64,000 nt of DNA from Bacteroidales bacterium. Its GTDB lineage: Bacteria > Bacteroidota > Bacteroidia > Bacteroidales > F082. Where the stretch lies: the NCBI GenBank assembly GCA_024400305.1, contig JAKSMX010000011.1, positions 20,765-84,764 of the forward strand. The letters run 5' to 3'. The notes below the pieces were generated by a model. The model had not been told where the DNA came from, searched no databases, and saw nothing but the letters and a program-made list of their open reading frames with translations. This document shows, piece by piece, positions 48,866-57,446 of the stretch. Both the position numbers and the translations under genes were made by a program. The stretch's first letter is position 1. Every line of letters starts with the position of its first letter.

Positions 48866-49763
48866 TTTGTTTTTCTCCGTCGTCATCCCGCTTTATAACA
48901 AAGAAAAATCAATCGCTTCCACGGTTGAGAGCGTTCTGAATCAGACGTTTCAGGATTTTGAGATTATTGTTGTGGATGATGGTTCTACAGATAGAAGCAC
49001 CTCTGTCGTCAGTTCCGTTCCTGACGGAAGGATCCGTCTGATACGAAAAGAGAACGGAGGCGTAAGCTCGGCGAGAAACGTCGGTTTCCGAAATGCAAAA
49101 TATGATTATGTCGCATTTCTTGATGCCGACGACCTTTGGGAAAAAACATATCTTGAGGAAATCGCCCGTCTGATAAATGACTTCCCTCAATGCGGCATTT
49201 GGGGAACCGGATACAGTTATCTCAACAACGGCAAATATATCAGAGCCGAAAAGACGCTGCCAGACGGTTTCCGTGGAATTATTGAAAATCCGTGGCATGA
49301 CCATATTCCGCATTCCTATTGTACAACAACAAGTTGCTGCTTGCGAAAAGCGTTGTCTGATGTCGGCGGTTTCGATGAAAGCGTGTGCTATGGCGAGGAC
49401 ATCGACGTATGGTGGAGGATAATGCTGAACTACCCGGCTGCGTATTATAACAAAAGTCTGGCGGTTTACCGCTTCGATTTCGAAAATCGTCTGATGAAAA
49501 AACATGTTGATTTAAAAAAATTGTATATTTGCAACTTTGAAAAATACACCGCCTACAGGTCGCAAAATGCTGATTTCAGGCACTTTATAGATCAGGAATG
49601 TATGTGGTGGCTGTATCAGTTCAGACTTGCGGGGACGGATAAGTCGGACGTTGGGCGAATCCTGTCGATGATTGACCTTGATGAATACAAGTCATCGTTC
49701 AGGTTCAGGTTCAAGCATCCGAAGATTTATAAAGTAATGACATCTTTGAAAAAGATATTGTAA
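48858..49763 (+). CDS. GT2 glycosyltransferase
   Basis: A 301-residue GT-A enzyme: FSVVIPLYNKEKSIASTVES, IIVVDDGSTDRSTSVV, ENGGVSSARNVGFRNAKYDY, FLDADDLWEKTYLEEIA (DxD at DAD), and DVGGFDESVCYGEDIDVWWR as acceptor loop with the catalytic-base ED pair. This is a textbook inverting GT2 arrangement. It overlaps the previous gene by 8 bases and precedes an epimerase by 3 bases. Confidence 0.9.
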   Translation: MNNLFFSVVIPLYNKEKSIASTVESVLNQTFQDFEIIVVDDGSTDRSTSVVSSVPDGRIRLIRKENGGVSSARNVGFRNAKYDYVAFLDADDLWEKTYLEEIARLINDFPQCGIWGTGYSYLNNGKYIRAEKTLPDGFRGIIENPWHDHIPHSYCTTTSCCLRKALSDVGGFDESVCYGEDIDVWWRIMLNYPAAYYNKSLAVYRFDFENRLMKKHVDLKKLYICNFEKYTAYRSQNADFRHFIDQECMWWLYQFRLAGTDKSDVGRILSMIDLDEYKSSFRFRFKHPKIYKVMTSLKKIL

Positions 49764-49766
49764 TAG

Positions 49767-50732
49767 ATGAAAACTGTTTTGGTTGTCGGCGGCTTCGGTT
49801 TTTTGGCCACGAACATAATAAAATATATCGACGAACATCTGTCCGCTGATTATCAGGTTATTGTGTTCGATAAGTTTGCACAGCATCCACATGGTGTCGT
49901 TTTTTCTTCCGTGAAAAAGGTTTATGCCGGTGACTTTTCTGATGAGATGTTTATCAATTCGATTTTCAAGGAAAACCACATTGACCTGGTTATTCATGCT
50001 TTGAGTACGACGGTTCCGGCATTGTCATTGAATGCCCGCTATGATATTGAGTCTAATCTGTTGCCCACAATCAATCTGTTCGACATAATGGTACGTCATA
50101 ATGTGAATGACATCGTCTATATTTCATCGGGGGGAGCTGTTTATGGTAAATCCATGAATTTGCCATACAGAGAAGATATGGATGTGATGCCGATAAGTTC
50201 GTATGGAATTGTAAAACTTACGATTGAGAAGTATTTGCATCAATATTCTGAGCTGAATGGATTAAGGTCTTTGATATTGAGGCTGTCAAACCCATACGGT
50301 CCTTATCATTATTCGATGAAACAGGGAATTTGCAATGTTGCAATGCGAAAAGCCGTTGATAACGAGACTTTTGAAGTTTGGGGGACGGGAGATGCGAAGA
50401 AAGATTTCATTTTCGTGACCGATTTCGTCGATATTCTTTTCAGGCTTCTGTCAAAAAACATTTCCGGTGAAGTCTTCAACATCGGGAGCGGCGAGGTTGT
50501 TTCGGTTAACAGTATTCTTTCAAAAATAAAGAAGATCGACGCCGGCTTCAAATGGATTAACAAGGAGGCGTCGCAGTACGACGTCCAGCATTTTGAACTT
50601 GACTTGACGAAATTGAGGAAATGTATCGGAGACTATCCGTTCACAAAGATGGATGACGGTTTGGATAAGACATATAAATGGTTGAAAAAGAACAAGGATG
50701 TTGAAACTCAGCATAATCATAACATTATATAA
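49767..50732 (+). CDS. NAD-dependent nucleotide-sugar epimerase
   Basis: A 321-residue extended SDR. VLVVGGFGFLATNIIKYI carries the glycine-rich NAD motif (GGFGFLA, slightly different from the usual GxxGxxG), then DIVYISSGGAVYGKSMNLPY with the catalytic Ser and the YGIVKLTIEKYL helix with Tyr-xxx-Lys. RLSNPYGPYH and VFNIGSGEVVSVNSIL fit UDP-hexose 4-epimerases of the GalE/WbpP class. The exact substrate is unknown. Its 3' end overlaps the next GT2 gene by 35 bases. Confidence 0.87.
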   Translation: MKTVLVVGGFGFLATNIIKYIDEHLSADYQVIVFDKFAQHPHGVVFSSVKKVYAGDFSDEMFINSIFKENHIDLVIHALSTTVPALSLNARYDIESNLLPTINLFDIMVRHNVNDIVYISSGGAVYGKSMNLPYREDMDVMPISSYGIVKLTIEKYLHQYSELNGLRSLILRLSNPYGPYHYSMKQGICNVAMRKAVDNETFEVWGTGDAKKDFIFVTDFVDILFRLLSKNISGEVFNIGSGEVVSVNSILSKIKKIDAGFKWINKEASQYDVQHFELDLTKLRKCIGDYPFTKMDDGLDKTYKWLKKNKDVETQHNHNII

Positions 50733-51687
50733 ATCAGAGAAATACATTGCGAAATGCCTCGACAGCGTTTTGGATCAGGACATTCCGGAAACCGACTATG
50801 AAATCGTTGTGGTCAACGACGGAAGCCCCGACCGCAGTTATGACATCGCTTTGGAATACGCTTCAAGACATTCCAACATTGTTGCTCTGACTCACGAAAA
50901 CAAAGGTCTTGCCGGCGCCAGAAACACCGGACTCGACGCTGCAAAAGCGCAGTATATAACTTTCGTTGACCCCGACGATTACATACTCACAAACTCATTT
51001 GCCGCCTTGCTTAAGCAGATGGATGATGAGAATCTCGACATGCTGCGCATGAATTACCAGATGGTTAATGAAGACTATCAGGAGATTGAGCGTCCGAAGG
51101 TTGCAAGGCTGGTTGATTATTCACCGTGCATAATGGACGGCAAGGAGTTCCTGGCGGAAAGGCTCGGCTACGGTTGTTACGTCTGGACGTACATTTACAG
51201 GATGTCAGTAATCAAAGACAACGGAATCAGATTCACACAGGGTATTTACTTTGACGACACCGACTGGCTGCCAAGGGTTTTGTGTGTCGCAAAGCGTGTG
51301 AACACCGTTGACCTCAAAAGGTATTTTTACGTTCAGCGAGAAGGGTCTTTGGTGAATACATCCGACATGTCGTCGCATTTTGCCAAACTCGACGGAATGT
51401 TGCGGGTTGTGGGCATTTTATGCGGAAGGAAAAAAGAGCAGGAATCGCCGGTTGCCGCCGACTGGTACGGGAGAATGATATCAATGATGTCGTTATCTGT
51501 TCTCGACACGGTTTCCTCGATCTGTTTTGAAAGACGTGGCGAATACATAAAGCAGTTGAAAAAACTCGGAGTGTTTCCGTTGAAGCAGCCGCATACGACG
51601 AGGAATTTGGCGGTAAAGGTGATGCTGTGCAATATTTCGGCTGATTTGTATTGTTTTACGATCCAACATATAAGGCATATAAGGTAA
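50698..51687 (+). CDS. GT2 glycosyltransferase
   Basis: A 329-residue GT-A enzyme: LSIIITLYKSEKYIAKCLDS, IVVVNDGSPDRSYDIALEYA, ENKGLAGARNTGLDAAKAQY, FVDPDDYILTNSF. The C-terminal half has the GIYFDDTDWLPRVLCVAKRV block, common in capsule GT2 enzymes. The start used here overlaps the epimerase by 35 bases; no good later start precedes the conserved first strand, so the overlap is probably real. Confidence 0.88.
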   Translation: MLKLSIIITLYKSEKYIAKCLDSVLDQDIPETDYEIVVVNDGSPDRSYDIALEYASRHSNIVALTHENKGLAGARNTGLDAAKAQYITFVDPDDYILTNSFAALLKQMDDENLDMLRMNYQMVNEDYQEIERPKVARLVDYSPCIMDGKEFLAERLGYGCYVWTYIYRMSVIKDNGIRFTQGIYFDDTDWLPRVLCVAKRVNTVDLKRYFYVQREGSLVNTSDMSSHFAKLDGMLRVVGILCGRKKEQESPVAADWYGRMISMMSLSVLDTVSSICFERRGEYIKQLKKLGVFPLKQPHTTRNLAVKVMLCNISADLYCFTIQHIRHIR

Positions 51688-52302
51688 ATGGTTCAGGTGA
51701 TAAAGGATAGAAAATCTTTGAGAATGTATCTTGATGCAGATAGATTCGCATTAGGTATAAATAGGAGAATTCCAATTGTTGATGCTGTTTGGATTTATGA
51801 AAGGACTTTGAGATTTTATGAATATCATAAAAACAAGAATAATATTATCAGGAGATGCTTCTATTCTGTTTTGTTAAGTATTCGTGGTCAAAGATTGGGG
51901 TTTTCGATTAGTGGTAATTGTTTCGGCCCTGGTTTGAGAATTAATCATTTCGGAAGTCTGGTTGTAAATTCAAATGCAAGGATTGGCGAATGGTGTGATA
52001 TTCATCAGGGGGTAAATATTGGAGAAAATGGATGTTTTCAAGATGACAAATTTATAAGTCAGGTTCCAAGATTAGGCAATTATATTTTCATCGGTCCAGG
52101 AGCAAAAATATTCGGAGATCGTTTGATTGGTGATAATGTTCAAATTGGGGCGAATGCAGTTGTGAACAAGGATGTTCATGATGGTTGTTTTGTTTATGGA
52201 ATTCCCAAAACGACACGTGAAAAGATTAGGAAAACTTCAACGATTGCATCGAAGGATTTTGAAAGGATGTTTTTAGAAAATATCCGATATATAAAACATT
52301 GA
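51688..52302 (+). CDS. Serine acetyltransferase-like O-acetyltransferase (left-handed beta-helix)
   Basis: A 204-residue AT-rich gene product. The C-terminal 110 residues are hexapeptide repeats: GPGLRINHFGSLVVNSNARI, EWCDIHQGVNIGENG, PRLGNYIFIGPGAKIFGDRL, GDNVQIGANAVVNKDVHDGC. The His-containing INHFG/DIHQGV segments match the CysE group, where they bind acetyl-CoA and substrate. In a capsule locus the likely role is acetylating a sugar hydroxyl. The start is immediately after the previous stop. Composition differs from its neighbours, suggesting separate origin. Confidence 0.83.
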   Translation: MVQVIKDRKSLRMYLDADRFALGINRRIPIVDAVWIYERTLRFYEYHKNKNNIIRRCFYSVLLSIRGQRLGFSISGNCFGPGLRINHFGSLVVNSNARIGEWCDIHQGVNIGENGCFQDDKFISQVPRLGNYIFIGPGAKIFGDRLIGDNVQIGANAVVNKDVHDGCFVYGIPKTTREKIRKTSTIASKDFERMFLENIRYIKH

Positions 52303-52323
52303 TCCTTAACGAATATTAAAGTT

Positions 52324-53040
52324 ATGATACCTAAAATCATTCATTACTGCTGGTTCGGCCGCGGGCAGATGCCTGAACTTGCGTTGAAATGTGTTGATTC
52401 TTGGCATAAGCACATGCCTGACTACGAATACAAGTTGTGGAATGAAGATAACTTCGACGTGAATTCAATTCCATATACAAAAGAGGCGTACGAAGCAAGG
52501 AAATTCGCTTTTGTGACGGATTATGTGCGTCTAAATGCTTTGTATGAAGAAGGCGGCATCTATATGGACACTGATGTCGAGATTTTGAAACCGTTGGATG
52601 ATTTGCTTGCTCTTTCGGCCTTTACGGGATATGAAGGCAGCAAGCAGAAACCGCCGGTTACAGGGCTGATGGCGAGCGAGGCTGACGGTGAATGGGTGAA
52701 AGAACAATTGGATTATTATCTGAATGACAGGCACTTCATGTTGCCTGACGGTTCCTTGGACTTGACGACAAATACTGTTACTATCACAAAAATAATGAAA
52801 AACAACGGATTTGTTCCGAACGGGAAATATCAGGTTTACAAGGATTTGCATGTTTTCCCGGTTGAATATTTCTGCCCTTTGCAGACAACAGGTGAGTTAT
52901 TAATAACTGAAAACACTTATTGCAACCATCATTTCTGCGGCTCCTGGAATGATGTGCCGAAAACAAAAGCATGGTATGGCTTTATAGGGCAGAAAAACAT
53001 CACGAGATTGATAAAGCTGAAAAGGAGATTGATCGGTTGA
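52324..53040 (+). CDS. GT32 glycosyltransferase (DxD, OCH1/capsule type)
   Basis: A 238-residue enzyme beginning MIPKIIHYCWFGRGQMPELA, with NEDNFDVNSIPYTKEAYEAR, FVTDYVRLNALYEEGGIYMD and the catalytic DTDVE motif. This is the complete short GT32 signature found in capsule loci of Bacteroides and streptococci; such retaining enzymes transfer hexoses or galactose-type sugars. The following membrane gene begins 20 bases later. Donor not assignable. Confidence 0.9.
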   Translation: MIPKIIHYCWFGRGQMPELALKCVDSWHKHMPDYEYKLWNEDNFDVNSIPYTKEAYEARKFAFVTDYVRLNALYEEGGIYMDTDVEILKPLDDLLALSAFTGYEGSKQKPPVTGLMASEADGEWVKEQLDYYLNDRHFMLPDGSLDLTTNTVTITKIMKNNGFVPNGKYQVYKDLHVFPVEYFCPLQTTGELLITENTYCNHHFCGSWNDVPKTKAWYGFIGQKNITRLIKLKRRLIG

Positions 53041-53060
53041 CAGAATAGTTTATTAATGAA

Positions 53061-54470
53061 ATGATTAGCTATTATCCTAAAACATTCACAAAAAAGGCGG
53101 TGTCGGTTTACATCGTGCTGCTGATGATTATCTCATTGGTATTCACGAAGTTTTCCATGAAGTTTATTTTCTTGCTTTCCGGAATAATAAGTGTCGTCTG
53201 CTTCTTCCATTTTTCAAATGTGCTTCCAAAGAAATGGGCGCACGTTCCTGATGCATCCTTTGGTAAGAAACTGTTTATCACGGCTTTGGCAATAAGGGTC
53301 TTCTGGGTTTTTATAAGTATTCTTATGTTTTGGGAAATATATGGAGATCTGTTTGACTTTGAACATTTTGACTCTGTGTATTATGATTATTTGGGAAAAC
53401 AGGGACACAAATTGTTGGTGAAAGGCGGATTCAGAGACAAATTTGAGGCGTTTCTCGTTTTGCCGATTTCCGATCAGGGTTATCCGATATACATAGCATT
53501 CATGTATTATCTGTTTAATGATTCGGTTATTCTGCTCAGGTTGGTGAAGGCGATATTCGGTGCATGGACTTGTCTTCTGATATATAAGTTGGGTTCAAGG
53601 GAGTTCGGTACAAAAGTCGGTCGCCTGGCTGGCATAATGTGTATGCTCATGCCGAATCTTATTTATTATTGCGCCATTCAACTAAAGGAGGTCGAGATGG
53701 TGTTCCTGACTGTACTGTTTGTCGAGCGTGCAAGTGCGATTTTAAAGCAGAATAAATTTGTCGCTTCCCAGACAATCATCTTGGTTTTCACCGGCTCGCT
53801 TCTTTTCTTTTTCAGAACCGCCTTGGCCGTCACTTTGTTTCTGGCGTTTTTTATCGCCATCGCATTCACAAGCAGCCGTATCGTCGGAATCGGGAAGAAA
53901 ATAATAATCAGTATGCTTGTTTTCAGTGTCATCGGCGTGGCTGTTGGTGATACAATGATAGAGGAAATAACAGAGATGTATAACAGCAGAGACAGCCAGG
54001 AGCAGAATATGGAGTGGAGAGCAGAAAGGAAAGGCGGCAACAAATTCGCAAAATATGCCAGTCGCTCTGTCTTCGCCCCTCTCATTTTCACCATCCCGTT
54101 TTCATCTATGGTGAATATCGAAGGTCAGGAGCACACACAGTTCCTGAACGGTGGCAACTACGTGAAGAACGTCACCTCGTTTTTTACCATCTTGGCGTTG
54201 ATAACGTTATTGATGAGTGGAGACTGGAGGAAGCACGTGCTGGCAGTCAGCATGCTTTGCGGTTATCTTGTCATCATGGCGATGAGTGCGTTCGCCCAGT
54301 CGGAGCGATTCCACCAACCCGTGCTGCCGTTTGAATTGATGTTCGCGGCGTATGCACTTTGCAACCTGAAGAAAAAACATGCCCGGTTTTTTAACATCTG
54401 GATGATTCTCATTTTCGTCGCGGAAATCGGGTGGAACTGGTTTAAACTCGCAGGAAGGGATCTGATATAA
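53061..54470 (+). CDS. GT-C membrane protein, GT39/ArnT-like
   Basis: A 469-residue protein with about eleven membrane helices. Between helices 2 and 4, the acidic FEHFDSVYYDYLGKQGHKLL loop resembles the first periplasmic loop of GT39/ArnT enzymes, and YPIYIAFMYYLFNDSVILLR, REFGTKVGRLAGIMCMLMPN and LIYYCAIQLKEVEMVFLTVL follow the usual pattern. These transfer sugars from polyprenyl-phosphate donors on the periplasmic side. It could alternatively be the polymerase of the locus, since no other Wzy-like gene is seen. Confidence 0.72.
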   Translation: MISYYPKTFTKKAVSVYIVLLMIISLVFTKFSMKFIFLLSGIISVVCFFHFSNVLPKKWAHVPDASFGKKLFITALAIRVFWVFISILMFWEIYGDLFDFEHFDSVYYDYLGKQGHKLLVKGGFRDKFEAFLVLPISDQGYPIYIAFMYYLFNDSVILLRLVKAIFGAWTCLLIYKLGSREFGTKVGRLAGIMCMLMPNLIYYCAIQLKEVEMVFLTVLFVERASAILKQNKFVASQTIILVFTGSLLFFFRTALAVTLFLAFFIAIAFTSSRIVGIGKKIIISMLVFSVIGVAVGDTMIEEITEMYNSRDSQEQNMEWRAERKGGNKFAKYASRSVFAPLIFTIPFSSMVNIEGQEHTQFLNGGNYVKNVTSFFTILALITLLMSGDWRKHVLAVSMLCGYLVIMAMSAFAQSERFHQPVLPFELMFAAYALCNLKKKHARFFNIWMILIFVAEIGWNWFKLAGRDLI

Positions 54471-54472
54471 AA

Positions 54473-55402
54473 ATGAGAGTGTTGTTTGTCGCTTCATATA
54501 ACAAAGGTTACTTCGCGCCGTTTATAGTTGAACAGGCGAAGTCGGTGGAAGCGGCCGGAGTCGGTGTCGGTTTCTTCGGTCTTGAAGGTCATGGGATTTC
54601 CGGCTATCTGAAGTCATTGCCGTCATTGATAAGCAAAATATCAAAGTTCCGTCCGGATGTCATTCACGCGCATTACGGCTTGAGCGGGTTGCTCGCCAAT
54701 TTGCAAAGACGTGTCCCCGTGGTGACAACATACCACGGAAGTGACATCAATGAAGACGATGTGCTACGTTTCTCCAAAATCGCAATGAGACTGTCGGCAT
54801 TCAACATTTTCGTTTCACAAAAGAACGTCGATAAAGCCGGCGCAAAGAAAAAGTTCGCCTTGATTCCTTGCGGCGTTGATATTGACAATTTCGAGTTTCA
54901 AGACAAAATTGCCGCCCGCAGGAGACTCGGCTGGGCGGAAGATTGCAGAAAAGTGCTGTTCGCCGGTGCTTTTGACAATGCCGTCAAAAACTCCAGCTTG
55001 GCGATTGAAGCGGTCTCAAAACTCACGGGAGTTGATCTCATTGAGATGAAAGGTTATTCAAGGGAGCAGGTGGCGACGTTGATGTATGCCTCCGACGCTT
55101 TCCTGATGACATCGTTCACTGAAGGCTCGCCGCAGGTCGTCAAGGAGGCGATGGCGTGCGGCTGCCCTGTTGTCAGCGTTGACGTCGGCGACGTGGCGGA
55201 TGTCACAAAAGGCGTTGACGGATGCTATATCACAGAGCGGAATGCTGAAGATGTCGCCCGGAAACTGAAACTTGCATTGAGTTTTGACGGAAGAACCAAT
55301 GGCCGTGACAGAATCGTTGAACTCGGTTTGACTGACAAATTGGTTGCAAGTAAGATAATTGAAGTCTATAAAAGTGTTTTGAATGATAACACTGAAAGAT
55401 AA
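54473..55402 (+). CDS. GT4 glycosyltransferase
   Basis: A 309-residue GT-B enzyme. The N-terminal acceptor domain has VIHAHYGLSGLLA and TTYHGSDINEDD; the C-terminal donor domain begins VLFAGAFDNAVKNSSLAIEA and carries the EX7E-type motif FTEGSPQVVKEAMACGCPVV. A retaining enzyme, usually with a nucleotide-diphospho-hexose donor. Starts 2 bases after the preceding gene; overlaps the next by 20 bases. Confidence 0.9.
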   Translation: MRVLFVASYNKGYFAPFIVEQAKSVEAAGVGVGFFGLEGHGISGYLKSLPSLISKISKFRPDVIHAHYGLSGLLANLQRRVPVVTTYHGSDINEDDVLRFSKIAMRLSAFNIFVSQKNVDKAGAKKKFALIPCGVDIDNFEFQDKIAARRRLGWAEDCRKVLFAGAFDNAVKNSSLAIEAVSKLTGVDLIEMKGYSREQVATLMYASDAFLMTSFTEGSPQVVKEAMACGCPVVSVDVGDVADVTKGVDGCYITERNAEDVARKLKLALSFDGRTNGRDRIVELGLTDKLVASKIIEVYKSVLNDNTER

Positions 55403-56384
55403 TATTAAAGATATCGAATTCGGAAATTGGAACGAATTGATTTTCAATTCTTCAAACTCCACTTTTTTTCAGACGCCACAATGCTTTAGGTTCTACAAGT
55501 CGCTGTCGTTCATGAAACCTTTCGTGTTTTCTGTTTTTGAGGACGGCATCATTAAAGGTGTGATTGCCGGTTACATTCAGCAGGAGAAGAACCGGCTGAA
55601 ACATTTCGTGACCCGAAGGGCGATAATCCCCGGCGGCGCATTGCTCGCCGACGACATCAGCGGTGAGGCTCTGACAAAGCTCCTTCTGAAATGCAGAAGT
55701 GAACTGAAGAAGAACGCGATTTATATTGAATTTCGCAACTTCAATGATTATTCCGCACATAAGGAAATATTTGCGAAATGTGGTTTCGCTTACAATGAAC
55801 ATCTGAATTTTCATATCGACACGTCTTCGGAAGATGTCATTCAGGAGAATCTCGGCAAGAGCCGCAAGCGTGACATAAAGACGTCTTTGCGTGACGGCGC
55901 CGAGTTTGTGGAAAATCCGTCGCTTGATGACGTGAGAAGTTTTTACGGGATTTTGCGTGAGCTTTATACTACAAAGGTGAAAACGCCGTTGTTCCCGTAC
56001 GAGTTTTTTGAAAAGCTGTTCACATCCGGCATCGGAATATACCGGCTTGTGAGATTTAACGGTGAGATAATAGGCGGGACGCTGTGCGTCGGGCTGAAAA
56101 ACCGGGCTTTGTATGAGTGGTTCGCCTGCGGGAGGGACGGTGAGTTCAAGAATATTTTCCCATCGACAATGGCGACATTCGCCGGAATGGAGTACGGCAC
56201 GCGGAACGGATACCCGCTGTTCGACATGATGGGGGCGGGCAGGCCTGACGAAGGCTACGGAGTGCGGGAGTTCAAGGCGAAATTCGGCGGAAAACTTGTT
56301 GAACACGGCAGGTTCGTGTGCGTCTGCCACCCGTTGCAATACGGAATCGGAAAACTCGGAGTCAGGTTTTTAAAAAGAAAGTGA
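55383..56384 (+). CDS. FemAB-like GNAT acyl/aminoacyltransferase
   Basis: A 333-residue protein with two GNAT-like halves. STFFQTPQCFRFYKSLSFMK is the conserved start; SRKRDIKTSLRDGAEFVENP lies in the middle, GEIIGGTLCVGLKNRALYEWFACG marks the second GNAT-like sheet, and FDMMGAGRPDEGYGVREFKAKFGG is the strongly conserved FemAB motif at the C-terminus. FemAB proteins move amino acids from tRNA to peptidoglycan precursors; relatives in capsule loci may aminoacylate or acylate sugars. The overlap with the GT4 gene is 20 bases. Substrate unknown. Confidence 0.85.
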   Translation: MITLKDNIKDIEFGNWNELIFNSSNSTFFQTPQCFRFYKSLSFMKPFVFSVFEDGIIKGVIAGYIQQEKNRLKHFVTRRAIIPGGALLADDISGEALTKLLLKCRSELKKNAIYIEFRNFNDYSAHKEIFAKCGFAYNEHLNFHIDTSSEDVIQENLGKSRKRDIKTSLRDGAEFVENPSLDDVRSFYGILRELYTTKVKTPLFPYEFFEKLFTSGIGIYRLVRFNGEIIGGTLCVGLKNRALYEWFACGRDGEFKNIFPSTMATFAGMEYGTRNGYPLFDMMGAGRPDEGYGVREFKAKFGGKLVEHGRFVCVCHPLQYGIGKLGVRFLKRK

Positions 56385-56385
56385 T

Positions 56386-57441
56386 ATGGTTGTTCTGATT
56401 GATGTCTGTCATACACCGCAGTTTAATTTTTACAAGCCTCTGGTGAAACGTCTGTCCGATTCCGGCGACACGGTTCTCTTGACGGTGATGAATCGCGGCC
56501 GCCTGCTGAAAATTGCTAATCATGAAGTCGGCGATTGGCCTGGGGTGGAAGTCGTAAAAATGGGCAACCATAGATTGAACCGCCTTTCGGTGATATTTGA
56601 GTCAAACTTCCTGCGCATTTTCCAGATGTTGTTCTGGGGCTTCAACAAACATATCGACATCGTCTATGGCAACGGTTTTATCCCGCACATCTTGGGCTGG
56701 CTTAAACGGATCCCTCGTTATGCCTTTGACGATGACCCTGATACGATCGACTTCACTCCAAAAAAATGGTTCTGCACGGAATCAAACTACTGCCTTTGGA
56801 AGGAACCTGAAAAACTTAAAAATTCTCCTTCCAACGTTAAGGTGCTTAAGTCGTTGAAAGAGTGGGCGTATCTGTCGCCGAGTGTCTTCAAACCCAATGC
56901 CGGTGTTCTGAAGACATACAATGTCGAGCCGAAAGAATACATCTTTGTGAGGGAGGTGACGGTCGGCACGATAAACTATGCCGGGCAGCAGGCTGACAGC
57001 ATTTTGCAGATAGCTGACAAATTCCCGAAGGGGAGGAAGGTGCTTTTGTCGCTTGAGAAGAAAGACAAGAAAAACCAATATCCGAAAGATTGGATTCTTC
57101 TTCAGGAGCCGCTTGAAGATGTCCACTCATTAATATATTACAGTGCCGGACTTATTTCGAGCGGCGATTCCATGGCACGCGAGGCCGCTTTGCTCGGTGT
57201 CCCGTCTTATTATCTCGGAATCAGATTCGACATGCCGGCAAATGAGGCGGCCAATAAAGTGGCTGACTTGCAGAATCAGAAGACAATGCCTGTTGAGAAA
57301 TGGCTCGACAGACTTGCCAAAGACAATGATTCCGCTGAAAGGCAAATTGAGATGAGAAAATATATAAATGAAACATTTACAGATGTTAATGATTATATGT
57401 TTAAACTGATACTTAAAGAAAAAAATAAGGAAAGAGAATAA
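56386..57441 (+). CDS. DUF354 protein (GT-B-like)
   Basis: A 351-residue protein. The N-terminus VVLIDVCHTPQFNFYKPLVK and the RYAFDDDPDTIDFTPKKWFC and AGLISSGDSMAREAALLGVP blocks define DUF354, whose fold is a GT-B-like pair of Rossmann domains similar to UDP-GlcNAc 2-epimerase. It starts 1 base after the FemAB-like gene. The function is not known; a glycosyltransferase role is often inferred from location in archaeal and bacterial glycan loci. Confidence 0.85.
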   Translation: MVVLIDVCHTPQFNFYKPLVKRLSDSGDTVLLTVMNRGRLLKIANHEVGDWPGVEVVKMGNHRLNRLSVIFESNFLRIFQMLFWGFNKHIDIVYGNGFIPHILGWLKRIPRYAFDDDPDTIDFTPKKWFCTESNYCLWKEPEKLKNSPSNVKVLKSLKEWAYLSPSVFKPNAGVLKTYNVEPKEYIFVREVTVGTINYAGQQADSILQIADKFPKGRKVLLSLEKKDKKNQYPKDWILLQEPLEDVHSLIYYSAGLISSGDSMAREAALLGVPSYYLGIRFDMPANEAANKVADLQNQKTMPVEKWLDRLAKDNDSAERQIEMRKYINETFTDVNDYMFKLILKEKNKERE

Positions 57442-57446
57442 GTGAT

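Noticed and set aside
55452-56339. 295-codon open frame on the minus strand
   Set aside because: Antisense to the FemAB-like gene; no domain or signal supports it.
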